From: Maribacter sp. MJ134
GTDB lineage: Bacteria > Bacteroidota > Bacteroidia > Flavobacteriales > Flavobacteriaceae
Direction of reading: 5' to 3'
DNA length: 64,000 bases
Assembly: GCF_003970695.1 (NCBI RefSeq)
Contig: NZ_CP034570.1
Span: forward strand, 930,001 to 994,000
Shown here: positions 19,247 through 28,059 of the stretch, piece by piece
How the letters are laid out: every line of letters begins with the position of its first letter
How positions within the stretch are numbered: the stretch's first letter is position 1
Notes under the pieces: model-generated
The model's input: only the letters and a program-made list of their open reading frames with translations
The model's database searches: none
What the model was told of the DNA's origin: nothing
Program-made: the position numbers and the translations under genes

Positions 19247-19760
19247 TACTCGGTGTACCACTTCCAAATTGATTCAATAGTCCTTCGCCAAGGGTTTCAA
19301 ATTCGTTGTTCTTGGCCATGTCCCTGACCTTTACAGGATCAAAGTTACCATTGAAATAAAGAAAGGAACCATTCTGATTGTTATTGTTATATATCAAAAT
19401 TTCTTTCACCGTATTTTTCTTCTCCCGGATGGAAACCACATTTCGTTTTAACTCGTCATTTTTGCGATAGACCTCAATGAACGAATTTCCGGTTATACCG
19501 TTCATCTGCTTATTTAAAAACTGCGTTCGAGCAGGTGTGGCGCTAGGGAACTGCATATATCGTAAATCTCTTGTATTTCCGACTAGGGATTGCATTTCAG
19601 GAGAAACATTACTGATGAGGATAAGCATAAATTGCGGTACCCGCACGGCGGTAACCTGATTATCGTTCTTATGGGCGTTGTAGAAGGTGTCAATGGAATT
19701 ATAACTTCCGCAGCCGGATATTAGAACTAATAGGAGTAAGGCACTTAATTTTCGTATCAT
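19230..19760 (-). CDS. DUF4252-type lipoprotein
   Basis: A 176-residue lipoprotein. The start at 19760 gives MIRKLSALLLLVLISGCGSY (lipobox, Cys17); an ATG at 19808 would put 16 polar residues ahead of the signal. The body (VRVPQFMLILISNVSPEMQS, LRYMQFPSATPARTQFLNKQ, VKEILIYNNN) fits the DUF4252 family of Bacteroidota, of unknown function. Some relatives are encoded near anti-sigma factors, but here the neighbours are a transporter and a pseudouridine synthase. Confidence 0.75.
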   Translation of the reverse strand: MIRKLSALLLLVLISGCGSYNSIDTFYNAHKNDNQVTAVRVPQFMLILISNVSPEMQSLVGNTRDLRYMQFPSATPARTQFLNKQMNGITGNSFIEVYRKNDELKRNVVSIREKKNTVKEILIYNNNNQNGSFLYFNGNFDPVKVRDMAKNNEFETLGEGLLNQFGSGTPSINPEQ

Positions 19761-19794
19761 GGTTTTGTGTTTCGTGTGCTTAAAAATACGAATA

Positions 19795-20493
19795 TTAAGA
19801 ACATGCATCCCAAATAGGGTCTTTGGGTAACGGAGCGATAATGGTGAAGGGTTCTTTTTTCACCGGATGTATCAAATGCAACTTTCGCGCATGAAGATGA
19901 ATACTTCCGTCAGGATTACTGCGGTCGGCACCATATTTTAAATCTCCTTTGATAGGACTTCCTATTCCCGATAATTGCGAACGTATTTGGTGATGCCTTC
20001 CGGTTTTAAGGTCAACCTCCAGTAGGTAATAATTATTTAATTCCTTTATCAACCTATAATCTAGAATGGCCTTTTTACTTTCTGGCACTTCGTTTTTATG
20101 CGCATAGGATTTGTTCTGCTTAGGATTTCTCTTAAGCCAATGTACAAGGGTATCTTCCGTTTTTTGGGGAAGTTGTTTTACAATCGCCCAATAGGTCTTT
20201 TCAGCACCTCTTTCCGCAAAAAGTTTGTTCAGTCTAGGAAGTGCTTTGGATGTTTTGGCGAATACCACAATACCGGAAGTTGGTCGGTCTAAACGGTGCA
20301 CAACGCCCAAATACACGTTGCCCGGTTTGTTATATTTCACTTTGATATATTTTTTGACCACCTCACTCAAGGGCGTATCGCCTGTTTTATCGCCCTGTAC
20401 GATATCTCCCGGTCGTTTGTTGATTACAATGAGATGATTATCCTCATGTAGCACCTGAAGATTCTTAGAATTAGAATGTTGATTTTTTGGCAC
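19795..20493 (-). CDS. RluA-family pseudouridine synthase
   Basis: A 232-residue enzyme with a GTG start (MPKNQHSNSKNLQVLHEDNH). The RluA signature GVVHRLDRPTSGIVVFAKTS is at about 64-83, with the catalytic Asp in HRLD. KTGRHHQIRSQLSGIGSPIKGDLKYG is the second conserved block. There is no N-terminal S4 domain, so it is the short RluA type that modifies rRNA or tRNA uridines. It follows lspA by 6 bases in the panB-lspA-rluA-like run. Confidence 0.92.
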   Translation of the reverse strand: MPKNQHSNSKNLQVLHEDNHLIVINKRPGDIVQGDKTGDTPLSEVVKKYIKVKYNKPGNVYLGVVHRLDRPTSGIVVFAKTSKALPRLNKLFAERGAEKTYWAIVKQLPQKTEDTLVHWLKRNPKQNKSYAHKNEVPESKKAILDYRLIKELNNYYLLEVDLKTGRHHQIRSQLSGIGSPIKGDLKYGADRSNPDGSIHLHARKLHLIHPVKKEPFTIIAPLPKDPIWDACS

Positions 20494-20499
20494 TATGTT

Positions 20500-21003
20500 C
20501 TAGATGGAAAGTTTCTTATGGGTAATACTTAAGAGTAATAGTAAAAGCACCCCAAACGTAACGGATACATCCGCCATGTTAAAAATACCGGTTTTCAAAA
20601 CACCCAATCGTATTTGAAAAAAATCGGTTACGGAACCGTAATAGATGCGATCTATCAAATTACCGATACCACCACCAATAACAAAGGCAAACGCCACAAT
20701 AAGCCAAATATTTAAATCGGTCTTGATTAGTGTTCTGTAGAGCAGAATAAGCAATACCACTAGAGGTAGCCCTTGTAAAAGAATTTTTTTGACCAGGGGA
20801 GGGAAGTTTTCTCCAAAGCCCAACATGGCGCCTTTATTCTCAATATTGGTAAGAATAAAGTGATCGTCGATAAGTTCAATATAGTCCTTACTTCTTACGT
20901 TATTGCGCACCGCTTCCTTTGATATTTGGTCACATCCAATATTCAGAAGCACTAATACGATGATGTAAAAGCGGGATAAGAACGGTTTTCTTTTCAGTTC
21001 CAT
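20500..21003 (-). CDS. lspA: Lipoprotein signal peptidase (signal peptidase II)
   Basis: A 167-residue inner-membrane aspartyl protease with four spans. The two catalytic Asp motifs are visible: GGGIGNLIDRIYYGSVTDFF and FNMADVSVTFG. It cleaves lipoprotein leaders just before the lipidated Cys, so it serves the many lipoproteins in this window. It lies in the middle of a three-gene run with panB 6 bases upstream and the pseudouridine synthase 6 bases downstream. Confidence 0.95.
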   Translation of the reverse strand: MELKRKPFLSRFYIIVLVLLNIGCDQISKEAVRNNVRSKDYIELIDDHFILTNIENKGAMLGFGENFPPLVKKILLQGLPLVVLLILLYRTLIKTDLNIWLIVAFAFVIGGGIGNLIDRIYYGSVTDFFQIRLGVLKTGIFNMADVSVTFGVLLLLLLSITHKKLSI

Positions 21004-21009
21004 GAACCT

Positions 21010-21828
21010 TTAGTATTGTTCGTCGTCATTAGGGAAATCCCTGCTTTTTACGTCTTTTACGTAATTGGAAATAGCATTTCCCATTTCCTCGTAAAGGTTC
21101 ATATACCTCCTCAAGAATCGAGGATTGAATTCATGGGTCATCCCTAATAGATCATGAATGACCAATACTTGTCCGTCCGCATATTTCCCTCCACCGATTC
21201 CAATGGTAGGAATCGTAAGGCTTTCAGAAACTTTTTTCGTCAATTCCGCAGGTATTTTTTCCAGTACCAGACCAAAACACCCTAATTTCTCCAGCATTTT
21301 AGCATCTTCCATGAGTTTTTCGGCTTCTTCTTCCTCTTTAGCCCGAACCGTGTAGGTTCCGAACTTATAAATGGATTGTGGCGTGAGGCCCAAATGTCCC
21401 ATAACGGGAATACCAGCGGCAAGAATACGTTTTACGGACTCTTTGATTTCAGCACCACCTTCCACCTTAACGGCATGGGCACCGCTCTCCTTCATAATTC
21501 GGATAGCGGAACGCAAGGCCTCCTTGGGATCGCTCTGGTAACTGCCAAAGGGTAAATCTACGACCACTAAGGAACGGTTTATAGCCCTTATGACCGAAGA
21601 TGCATGATAGATCATTTGGTCCAGGGTAATGGGTAGTGTGGTCTCATGGCCCGCCATAACGTTACTGGCGGAGTCCCCGACCAGAATAACATCCACGTTG
21701 GCGGCATCCACTATTTTGGCCATGGAATAATCGTAGGCCGTGAGCATGGAGATTTTTTCTCCGTTCTTTTTCATGTCCACCAAGGACTTTACGGTAACTC
21801 TTTTGTATTCTTTTTTAGCTATGGACAT
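21010..21828 (-). CDS. panB: 3-methyl-2-oxobutanoate hydroxymethyltransferase
   Basis: A 272-residue PanB of usual length. [40 protein letters not shown] and [10 protein letters not shown] carry the metal- and ketopantoate-binding residues; [20 protein letters not shown] follows. It makes ketopantoate from 2-oxoisovalerate and methylene-THF, the first step of pantothenate and coenzyme A synthesis. It heads the operon with lspA and the RluA-like gene. The same precursor, 2-oxoisovalerate, feeds leuA further upstream in the window. Confidence 0.96.
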   Translation of the reverse strand: MSIAKKEYKRVTVKSLVDMKKNGEKISMLTAYDYSMAKIVDAANVDVILVGDSASNVMAGHETTLPITLDQMIYHASSVIRAINRSLVVVDLPFGSYQSDPKEALRSAIRIMKESGAHAVKVEGGAEIKESVKRILAAGIPVMGHLGLTPQSIYKFGTYTVRAKEEEEAEKLMEDAKMLEKLGCFGLVLEKIPAELTKKVSESLTIPTIGIGGGKYADGQVLVIHDLLGMTHEFNPRFLRRYMNLYEEMGNAISNYVKDVKSRDFPNDDEQY

Positions 21829-21960
21829 GCATTAAAATTTATTGCTGCTAAAAATAAGGAGTTTTAGTGAGAATATAGGTTTTCCTTTTGCAGGAACGCG
21901 TCTGTCTTTTTCAGATAGAATATCCTTATTTTTAAAGTATCGTTCTAAAATAGAGAAACT

Positions 21961-22425
21961 ATGAAACCACTACTACTCGTTCTTTGTTGTCTTTTTTCTG
22001 TCATGGCAGCAGCGCAAGACGGTCAAGAAGCAGTGAAAAATACCATAAAGGACTTCTTTAAATCGTTTCATGCACAAGATTCCGTAGCTATGAAAGCTAC
22101 AGTTTCGAGTACTATTGTACTACAGACTGTTGGAGCTAAAAAGGATGGTAGTCAGTATTTACGGACCGAAAATTTTGAAGATTTGGTACGCTCCATTACC
22201 AGCATACCTGATTCCGTACAATTTGAAGAGCGAATTTTGGACTATTCCATTCAGATAGACGGCGCTATGGCGAATGCCTGGACGCCTTATGAATTTTGGT
22301 TGAATAACGAGTTTCATCATTGTGGTGTCAATTCGTTTCAGCTTTTCAAGGAAAAGGATACTTGGAAGATTATCTATCTCATCGATACCAGAAGGAGGGA
22401 AGGCTGCCAAAACACCTCCGAGTAA
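21961..22425 (+). CDS. Secreted NTF2-like (SnoaL/DUF4440-type) protein
   Basis: A 154-residue protein with signal peptide MKPLLLVLCCLFSVMAAAQD. The mature part has the NTF2-like cone fold pattern: VKNTIKDFFKSFHAQDSVAM, then AMANAWTPYEFWLNN and CGVNSFQLFKEKDTWKIIYL. These domains bind small ligands or act as simple enzymes; no catalytic dyad can be assigned. It is monocistronic, divergent from panB, convergent with the ThuA gene. Confidence 0.75.
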   Translation: MKPLLLVLCCLFSVMAAAQDGQEAVKNTIKDFFKSFHAQDSVAMKATVSSTIVLQTVGAKKDGSQYLRTENFEDLVRSITSIPDSVQFEERILDYSIQIDGAMANAWTPYEFWLNNEFHHCGVNSFQLFKEKDTWKIIYLIDTRRREGCQNTSE

Positions 22426-22454
22426 AGCTTATTTCACGTTCACCAGAAAATAGG

Positions 22455-23498
22455 CTACTCGCTCCACTTCCGAGCTGCTGTTTTCTCCGCAGTTGGAAAA
22501 TCGCTCGGCACCTCTTGGGTTACCTTCCCGGTAGCCGCCCATTCCGCGCCGCGTTGCAATGTCGTGATAAAACCCACACATTCCATGGAATAGTCAAAAT
22601 GGCCTAGCGTCGTGTGAAAGACCCTACCTTTTCCGTAATTAATGGTCATTAACATGGGCACATGTTGCCCCAGACCCTTTACGCTCTCATCCCAAGGCGG
22701 GGCATTCTTTTCAACATCGGCATAGGCGGTGGCCAATATGGTGGCATTTTCAAAAGGTCCTCGCATGCGCTCATACAGTTCATCCTGGGTGTGCGTCCAT
22801 GTTGTGGGTAAGCCTTTCATGATAGGATGTTCACTTGCTCTAGTAGTCAGTTCAAATTCATATTCCATTCCGTGGGAACCACAGACCCCATCGGTACTGT
22901 CGCGCACCACTTTACCCGCATCGTTGTAATAGACATAAGGGCCCGAACTCGCATCACGACCTCCCCAGGCACCAAGACCGATCATGTTGTTGTATTCATC
23001 CCAGTCGCCAAAAGAATTATTCGCCGCGTGTACTACCATAAGTCCGCCGCCATTTTTCATATAGTCCTCAAATGCCTTTCTTGTAGCTTTAGGCCATGAG
23101 GCAGCATCCAAACCCAAGTTGGTTACCACCAGGTCATACTTGTCAAAGTCCATACTGAAATCCGATGTTTTAATCGGGTCGTGGGAAATGGCGTAGGCCG
23201 CATTTCCTAAAGGATATTTTTCTATAAAGGAGGTATAGGCTTCCGGTCTGTTCTCATTGTATTTTATACCTAACCAAACAGAATCCATCCTATGGATGTC
23301 TACCTCGAATAATTCCGTTTCTTCCAAGTAGTCCTGCATCATTCGGGTAGTTTTTGGCCAAATGTAGTGGTTGTTCTGTCCGTCGATGATAAACACTTTC
23401 TGTTTCACTACAGGTTCTGGTTTAGGGGCTTCTTTCTTTTGTTCGCCACAGGCGGTCGCTAATAGTGCAAGTAAAAAGAGACTAGTGAATGTTTTCAT
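22455..23498 (-). CDS. ThuA-like domain lipoprotein
   Basis: A 347-residue lipoprotein (MKTFTSLFLLALLATACGEQ, Cys17). The mature part is a class I glutamine-amidotransferase-like fold of the ThuA family (KVFIIDGQNNHYIWPKTTRM, then YDLVVTNLGLDAASWPKATR, MVVHAANNSFGDW and GRVFHTTLGHFDYSMECVGF). ThuA proteins are linked to trehalose and other sugar use in alphaproteobacteria, but in Bacteroidota their role is unclear. No sugar operon is next to it. Confidence 0.85.
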   Translation of the reverse strand: MKTFTSLFLLALLATACGEQKKEAPKPEPVVKQKVFIIDGQNNHYIWPKTTRMMQDYLEETELFEVDIHRMDSVWLGIKYNENRPEAYTSFIEKYPLGNAAYAISHDPIKTSDFSMDFDKYDLVVTNLGLDAASWPKATRKAFEDYMKNGGGLMVVHAANNSFGDWDEYNNMIGLGAWGGRDASSGPYVYYNDAGKVVRDSTDGVCGSHGMEYEFELTTRASEHPIMKGLPTTWTHTQDELYERMRGPFENATILATAYADVEKNAPPWDESVKGLGQHVPMLMTINYGKGRVFHTTLGHFDYSMECVGFITTLQRGAEWAATGKVTQEVPSDFPTAEKTAARKWSE

Positions 23499-23603
23499 GA
23501 GAGAGTCGTTTGTTATACATCAGACAAAAGTTTAAAAGTAGTTGAAATATCAAAATGGAACAAAAGCGGGATTCAAATTTCTTGGGCAAAGCGTTTTATA
23601 ATC

Positions 23604-23634
23604 TTGGATTTGTATACAGCAGCTTTTACATTTG
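23604..23634 (+). promoter_or_regulatory. Promoter of the 174-residue protein gene
   Basis: TTG at 23604-23606 and TACATTTG at 23627-23634 are 20 bases apart, a very good Bacteroidota promoter, giving a leader of about 20 bases before ATG 23660. Confidence 0.7.
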
Positions 23635-23659
23635 TTAAAGAATTTTAAATGATAATTAC

Positions 23660-24184
23660 ATGCAAATTTTAGGAATAGGCTCTAGAATAGACCATTCGGA
23701 ATATGGGAAAGGTGTGGTGACCAATGTCTCCACAAAATACTATTGGGTAACGTTTATGGATGGTGGATTAGAAACCATTGCCTTGGATAGTGATTTTGAA
23801 GTGATCGAAGCGGTGGAAGAAGAAGTAGATACCGTTAGTTTTTTTGATGTAGAAAGCTCCTTGGTCCAGATTTTAGAAAAATGGAGTGATACCCATGAGA
23901 AAGTGGCAATCGCCGATAAGTGGAAGGGCGGAAAATTAATTCTGGAACCGGGTGATGCCTTGGCCAATAAGGAACTCCCCATTGACAGCTTTTTTCATAA
24001 GATTGTGATGGTACGCGACCGTATACGGGTTATGGAACAAAAAATAAACAGCAGTAAGAACCTGGACGACCAAGAAAAGATAGACTTGCAGCAGTACATT
24101 ACACGTATTTACGGAAGTTTAACCTCTTTTAATGTGCTATTTAAAAGTAAGAGCGACCATTTCGTTGGGGAGCGGAGCAAATAA
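23660..24184 (+). CDS. Small protein with KOW/SH3-like N-terminus, unknown function
   Basis: A 174-residue cytoplasmic protein with its own promoter. Residues 4-48 (GIGSRIDHSEYGKGVVTNVS, then YYWVTFMDGGLETIAL) look like the small SH3-like barrel at the C-terminus of UvrD/PcrA helicases and similar nucleic-acid or protein contact modules. The rest is helical (KIVMVRDRIRVMEQKINSSK). It is a familiar Bacteroidota hypothetical type; function unknown. Confidence 0.75.
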   Translation: MQILGIGSRIDHSEYGKGVVTNVSTKYYWVTFMDGGLETIALDSDFEVIEAVEEEVDTVSFFDVESSLVQILEKWSDTHEKVAIADKWKGGKLILEPGDALANKELPIDSFFHKIVMVRDRIRVMEQKINSSKNLDDQEKIDLQQYITRIYGSLTSFNVLFKSKSDHFVGERSK

Positions 24185-24223
24185 TTCCGCATGCCAATCC
24201 TTACGAAAAGCAGGGGATGAACT

Positions 24224-24877
24224 TTAGTCTTCTCCCAGCTCCGTAATCTTTTTCTCGTAGAGCTTTTTGCTTTCTACCACGGCTAGGTTCAGTTCTTGCA
24301 TAATGCCGTCTACACGACCCTCAATACTTTTCATTTGGTCGTTGATGTTGTCAAAAGAATTTAGGGCTGCGGCAACCTCAAGGGCTTTAACAACTTCTAC
24401 GGCATCACCGTGCAACAAACGTAGTTTTTCAATGGCCTTGGAGGTATTGGCCAAGGTGCCGTTGTATTTGGTACGAGCCTTTTCAATAGCGCTGTTCAAT
24501 GTTTTTCTACTGGTGGCATCACTAAGGCTATTGGTCTGTGTTTCCATAGCGTTGAACAAGTTGGAAGCGTGTTCCTTTAGATCCTCATATTCCTTGTTCA
24601 GGTTTACCACACGTTTGTTCACTTTTTCCCAGTCGCCATAGACTTTGGCAAATTCCTTGTCTTCATTTTTGGTGTCCTCCAAAGCACTTTTAAGTGCATT
24701 TAAAGTTTCCAAACCTTTGGTAACATTCTTATTGGCCGTTTCCTTTTTCTTTTCAAAAGAAGACACGGTAGATTTAAATTTATCCTTTAAACGAATAAGG
24801 TCTTCAGGGCTTTTGTCTTTCCAGCAAGAGGTGGATACTAAAGCAACAATCAGGAGGAGGCTAATTTTTTTGAACAT
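24224..24877 (-). CDS. Coiled-coil lipoprotein, unknown function
   Basis: A 217-residue lipoprotein (MFKKISLLLIVALVSTSCWK, Cys18). The mature part is almost entirely charged helix with heptads (KFKSTVSSFEKKKETANKNV, VVNLNKEYEDLKEHASNLFN), so a long coiled coil tethered to a membrane. I do not recognise a named family. A minus-strand -7 box TATTTTTG at 24900-24907 supports its start. It is convergent with the gene before it. Confidence 0.75.
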   Translation of the reverse strand: MFKKISLLLIVALVSTSCWKDKSPEDLIRLKDKFKSTVSSFEKKKETANKNVTKGLETLNALKSALEDTKNEDKEFAKVYGDWEKVNKRVVNLNKEYEDLKEHASNLFNAMETQTNSLSDATSRKTLNSAIEKARTKYNGTLANTSKAIEKLRLLHGDAVEVVKALEVAAALNSFDNINDQMKSIEGRVDGIMQELNLAVVESKKLYEKKITELGED

Positions 24878-24899
24878 GGTTATGTGTTTTATGGTGGAG

Positions 24900-24907
24900 C
24901 AAAAATA
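24900..24907 (-). promoter_or_regulatory. -7 box of the coiled-coil lipoprotein gene
   Basis: The minus strand reads TATTTTTG, a perfect TAnnTTTG match 23 bases before the ATG at 24877. No convincing -33 box is visible. Confidence 0.5.
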
Positions 24908-25052
24908 CGGAATTGGAGGAATCTAAGTCTAAAAGACTATGAGGAAGGAGGTCCGGACTAAAAACAAAAAAACCTTTTTAAGGACTTAAATCATTTTATT
25001 TTTTTCGAGACTCAAGGTTTGCAGAAGATTTGCCCCTGTTACGTTCAATAAA

Positions 25053-25388
25053 TTAAGCGTTTTCGTATTCTGTTTTAGCGGGAGGAAAAACGGTTTTTAT
25101 CCGACTAATTATTTCGGTCCGGTTCTGGGCCCATTTTGGGTATTCAGTCCATTCGTCTTCGGATTTAAAGTAAATAACATGATTTATTTTACCAAGAAGT
25201 AATTCTGCATCGATTTCTATGGACTTCCATTCTCTGGCGACCTTTTGTTCGTAAAGAATTCCGTCCCTACCTTTTTTGGATACCTTCCAATCTTGATTTC
25301 TTTTTCTACTCTTTTTAGTAATTCTATTTATCACGAGAAGCAGAAGAATTCCAAAAACTAGAATAAAAACTAAAATGAAAATGCTCAT
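25053..25388 (-). CDS. Small membrane-anchored protein, unknown function
   Basis: A 111-residue protein with one N-terminal membrane span (MSIFILVFILVFGILLLLVI) followed by a basic stretch (TKKSRKRNQDWKVSKKGRDG) and a soluble domain with a repeated Trp pattern (VAREWKSIEIDAELLLGKIN, DEWTEYPKWAQNR). The basic residues after the span suggest the soluble part is cytoplasmic. No family recognised. Confidence 0.6.
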   Translation of the reverse strand: MSIFILVFILVFGILLLLVINRITKKSRKRNQDWKVSKKGRDGILYEQKVAREWKSIEIDAELLLGKINHVIYFKSEDEWTEYPKWAQNRTEIISRIKTVFPPAKTEYENA

Positions 25389-25619
25389 TACGTGGATAGA
25401 TTACCTTTTTTAGAATAAACTCAATGTATAGATATGTGATGTTTTAAGACTAAAATATATTTAGCACAAGTTTTCTTTTGTCTATTACTGACGAAATTAA
25501 GCTTTTCCAATTTTTATTTCAAAGGCAATATTCTCTATTACCCTTCGACTCCGCTCAGGGTGCGGTTGTAGAACTATACCCGTTGTACATTTCGACTTGT
25601 TTCCTAAGTATGGATGTAA

Positions 25620-25670
25620 CTTCGAGTGATTTTCGCGACCTTTTCTGGAGTGAAAATAGTATCGAGAAGC
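25620..25670 (+). repeat. REP-like element, copy A
   Basis: It begins CTTCGAGTGATTTTCG, contains an internal GGAGTGAAAAT arm that can pair with ATTTTCGC-type bases, and ends GTATCGAGAAGC. Copy B downstream is the same element inverted: its ends read GGTTCTCGATAC and CACTCGAACTG. Such elements are spread by REP-associated (RAYT-like) transposases in other bacteria; none is encoded here. Confidence 0.55.
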
Positions 25671-25710
25671 TTTCGTATCCTGAAATGAAATAGCCAAAAC
25701 AAAGCTAAGG

Positions 25711-25775
25711 GGTTCTCGATACACTTGATTTCACTATGAAATCATTGTAAAATAAACCACTCGAACTGACTGAAC
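25711..25775 (-). repeat. REP-like element, copy B (inverted relative to A)
   Basis: It starts GGTTCTCGATACACTTGATT, has TGATTTCACTATGAAATCA as an internal hairpin (TGATTTCA/TGAAATCA) and ends CACTCGAACTGACTGAAC. The outer ends are the reverse complement of the ends of copy A. Together A and B form an inverted pair about 40 bases apart. Confidence 0.55.
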
Positions 25776-25823
25776 TTTTTTTTTATTCATCCTTGATACT
25801 ACACTCAGGATACGATGGCTCAA

Positions 25824-26597
25824 CTAACTGACCTTCTTCTCCGACAAATACTTCCAATATCGTTTAGGTACATGCTGTGTATGTAGCTTTTTATTGATGC
25901 GGGATTTAATATTAGTACTTTGGAAGTAGTTGTTCCAAAGTTCTTGATAATTGTACTCCTCATTAGTAAAGGCCGTATTTCTTTTTATACTGTTTACATG
26001 GGCATCTTGCAGGTCTAGCGAAATCAGCTCTACACTTTGCAAATTAAAGAACAGACCGTATTTTCGCTTTAGGTCATAGATAATCCATTGTTGGTCCGCA
26101 TACCTGGAACGGAAATGTTTGGAGATTAAGGGTAACACATCAAAATCAGGCTCAATATTCGCAAAATAGATTTCGTCCTTGGTCAATTGAAAGCGTACAA
26201 AAGCCTCCATACGGTGTTTTTCCCTGCCTACGCGGTGTGCCAATTGGTTTATCTTAAGCACGGCATCATCGGTGAAATCCGTAGCCTTATTTTCTTTGCT
26301 TGCCATCAGTTTTTGAATGTAATGGTAGAGTAGGGGTTCTATCCCCTTTTGTTCGCTCAGAAAAGCGAAATAAATACTTTTTATGGCATTGTTACTGCGC
26401 CCACGAACACCGTTCCAGACTCTTTTGGCTTTATCGATGTTTGTGAATATGGTTTCCGTTTCTGTAAAAAGTCCGTTCTGTGCTTGACCCTTACGTTGAA
26501 TATCGGCCTGCGCAATCTTTTGTTCAAAGCCTATAAAAACGGCGGTTAAAAATCCATTGAAACTACCGTCGTAAATTAATGTTTTTGAAGTGTTCAT
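25824..26597 (-). CDS. TIGR03915-type DNA repair-associated protein
   Basis: A 257-residue protein beginning MNTSKTLIYDGSFNGFLTAV, the hallmark start (LxYDGSFEGFL) of the TIGR03915/DUF4130 family. I recall this family as the partner of a radical SAM protein (TIGR03916) with a presumed role in DNA repair or modification. NKATDFTDDAVLKINQLAHR, then VGREKHRMEAFVRFQLT and ANIEPDFDVLPLISKHFRSR are the conserved core. It is the last gene of the operon with the 60-residue protein and the radical SAM protein. Confidence 0.85.
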   Translation of the reverse strand: MNTSKTLIYDGSFNGFLTAVFIGFEQKIAQADIQRKGQAQNGLFTETETIFTNIDKAKRVWNGVRGRSNNAIKSIYFAFLSEQKGIEPLLYHYIQKLMASKENKATDFTDDAVLKINQLAHRVGREKHRMEAFVRFQLTKDEIYFANIEPDFDVLPLISKHFRSRYADQQWIIYDLKRKYGLFFNLQSVELISLDLQDAHVNSIKRNTAFTNEEYNYQELWNNYFQSTNIKSRINKKLHTQHVPKRYWKYLSEKKVS

Positions 26598-26602
26598 ATT
26601 CG

Positions 26603-26785
26603 TTAGGATTTAGAGTAAAACAAAATGAGCTTTCTTTTTAGGGTATAGGCATATTTCTTGGCCCTACTTTTAAAAGCAACATACTGATATCCGGTGTTTA
26701 GAATGGCATTTCGGCTACGTTCTAAAAACCCAAATTTGGTAGTAACCTTACCCATACCTTCCCAAGTGCTATCCACGTATTCCAT
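26603..26785 (-). CDS. Small 60-residue basic protein within the repair operon
   Basis: This small gene fits exactly between the radical SAM gene (stop 26791) and the TIGR03915 gene (start 26597), with 5-base gaps on both sides. Its product (MEYVDSTWEGMGKVTTKFGF start; basic tail with AYTLKRKLILFYSK) is rich in Lys, Arg and aromatic residues. I do not recognise a family. Perfect spacing on both sides and coding on the same strand argue for a real gene rather than chance. It may be a nucleic-acid-binding or bridging subunit, which is inference only. Confidence 0.6.
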   Translation of the reverse strand: MEYVDSTWEGMGKVTTKFGFLERSRNAILNTGYQYVAFKSRAKKYAYTLKRKLILFYSKS

Positions 26786-26790
26786 GCTGT

Positions 26791-28053
26791 TTAATTAAAT
26801 AATGATAATTGACTACTATACTGATTCCTGAACTTTCCCGAGGAGTTCTGCAGAATCATTCCTTTGATACGGTCCGCATCCAAATCCCTTCGTTCCCAAT
26901 TAGGAGAATCACAGAGGATAAAGAATTTAGCACGGTTAAGGGCCACCCCCATTTTCTTGAGGTGTTCCCAGTTCAATTTTCTAAATTTTCTTCCTTTAAT
27001 AATCTTGCTCACAGAGTACATTCCAATGCCCGGAATACGGGCCAACAGGCGTTTGTCCGCCGTATTAATATCCACGGGAAAATGGTTCAAGTTGCGTAGC
27101 GCCCAGCTCAACTTCGGGTCCACCTCAATATCCAGATTGGGATGGGCATCGTTCAAGAGTTCACTAACGGCAAAGCCATAAAAGCGCAACAACCAATCCG
27201 TTTGGTACAATCTATTTTCCCTGAGCATAGGAACTTGAGTGCCTATGGCGGGCAATCTTTTGTCATCCGCTACGGGTACATACCCGGAGTAGTATACCCG
27301 CTTCATATTGTAATTCTTGTAAAAGTGCGTGGCGGAGTACATAATGTCCTTGTCAGATTCTCCCGTTGCACCTACAATCATTTGTGTACTTTGCCCCGCT
27401 GGTGCATACTTGGGGGTACTGCGGATAAGTTTCTTTTCGGACTTATAGCGCACAATTTCGTTTTTCACCTTCAGCATCGGCTTTAAAAAGTCCTCGTGCT
27501 TCTTATCGGGTGCCAATAGTTTAAGGCCGGAAATAGTGGGGATTTCTATGTTGACCGATAAACGGTCCGCATACAATCCGGCCTCATACATTAATTCATC
27601 ACTGGCACCGGGAATGGACTTTAAATGGATGTATCCGTTAAAATTCTCTTCCTCCCGCAGTTTTTTGGCCACGGCAACTAGGCGTTCCATGGTGTAATCA
27701 GGACTTTTAAAAATCCCTGAACTCAAAAACAAACCCTCGATATAGTTTCTACGGTAAAAATTGATGGTCAAATCCACCACCTCCTGAATTTTGAACGCGG
27801 CACGTTGTACATCGTTGCTTTTTCGGGTGACACAATAGGCACAATCAAAAATACAATGGTTGGTCAGTAATATCTTAAGAAGTGATACACACCTACCATC
27901 TTCCGTATAGCTATGGCAAATGCCCATTCCCGTGCTATTGCCAAGGCCTTTGTTCTTATTGGTACGGTTACTGCCGCTGCTGGAACAGGAAACATCGTAT
28001 TTAGCAGCATCGGCCAAAATATTCAGTTTCTCTTTAATACGTTCAAAATTCAT
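26791..28053 (-). CDS. Radical SAM DNA repair/modification protein (TIGR03916-type)
   Basis: A 420-residue protein with the radical SAM cluster CIFDCAYCVTRKSNDVQRA (CxxxCxxC) at about residue 71-78, preceded by GMGICHSYTEDGRCVSLLKI. The C-terminal part has a helix-hairpin-helix (INTADKRLLARIPGIGMYSV, SKIIKGRKFRKL) that typically binds DNA. This matches the family annotated as putative DNA modification/repair radical SAM protein, found with TIGR03915. It reads away from the XRE/S24 repressor gene, with operator-like boxes and a -7 box between them, so it is probably the repressed target and damage-inducible. Confidence 0.9.
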   Translation of the reverse strand: MNFERIKEKLNILADAAKYDVSCSSSGSNRTNKNKGLGNSTGMGICHSYTEDGRCVSLLKILLTNHCIFDCAYCVTRKSNDVQRAAFKIQEVVDLTINFYRRNYIEGLFLSSGIFKSPDYTMERLVAVAKKLREEENFNGYIHLKSIPGASDELMYEAGLYADRLSVNIEIPTISGLKLLAPDKKHEDFLKPMLKVKNEIVRYKSEKKLIRSTPKYAPAGQSTQMIVGATGESDKDIMYSATHFYKNYNMKRVYYSGYVPVADDKRLPAIGTQVPMLRENRLYQTDWLLRFYGFAVSELLNDAHPNLDIEVDPKLSWALRNLNHFPVDINTADKRLLARIPGIGMYSVSKIIKGRKFRKLNWEHLKKMGVALNRAKFFILCDSPNWERRDLDADRIKGMILQNSSGKFRNQYSSQLSLFN

Positions 28054-28059
28054 CGCACT

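Larger units (their letters stand above)
25389..25823. other. Gene-free region with REP-like repeats
   Basis: This 435-base stretch has no convincing gene. It contains a short CCCT...AGGG hairpin within CCCTTCGACTCCGCTCAGGG near 25540-25561, a sequence I recall as common in Bacteroidota intergenic regions, and two inverted copies of an element with ends TTCGAGTG and TATCGAGAA (separate entries). Confidence 0.6.

Noticed and set aside
22414..22454. A GC-rich terminator between the NTF2-like and ThuA genes
   Set aside because: No stem with a T run is visible in this short convergent gap.
25478..25693. 71-residue plus-strand frame in the REP-like region
   Set aside because: It runs through the repeat hairpins, has no recognisable features, and the region is better explained as repeats.
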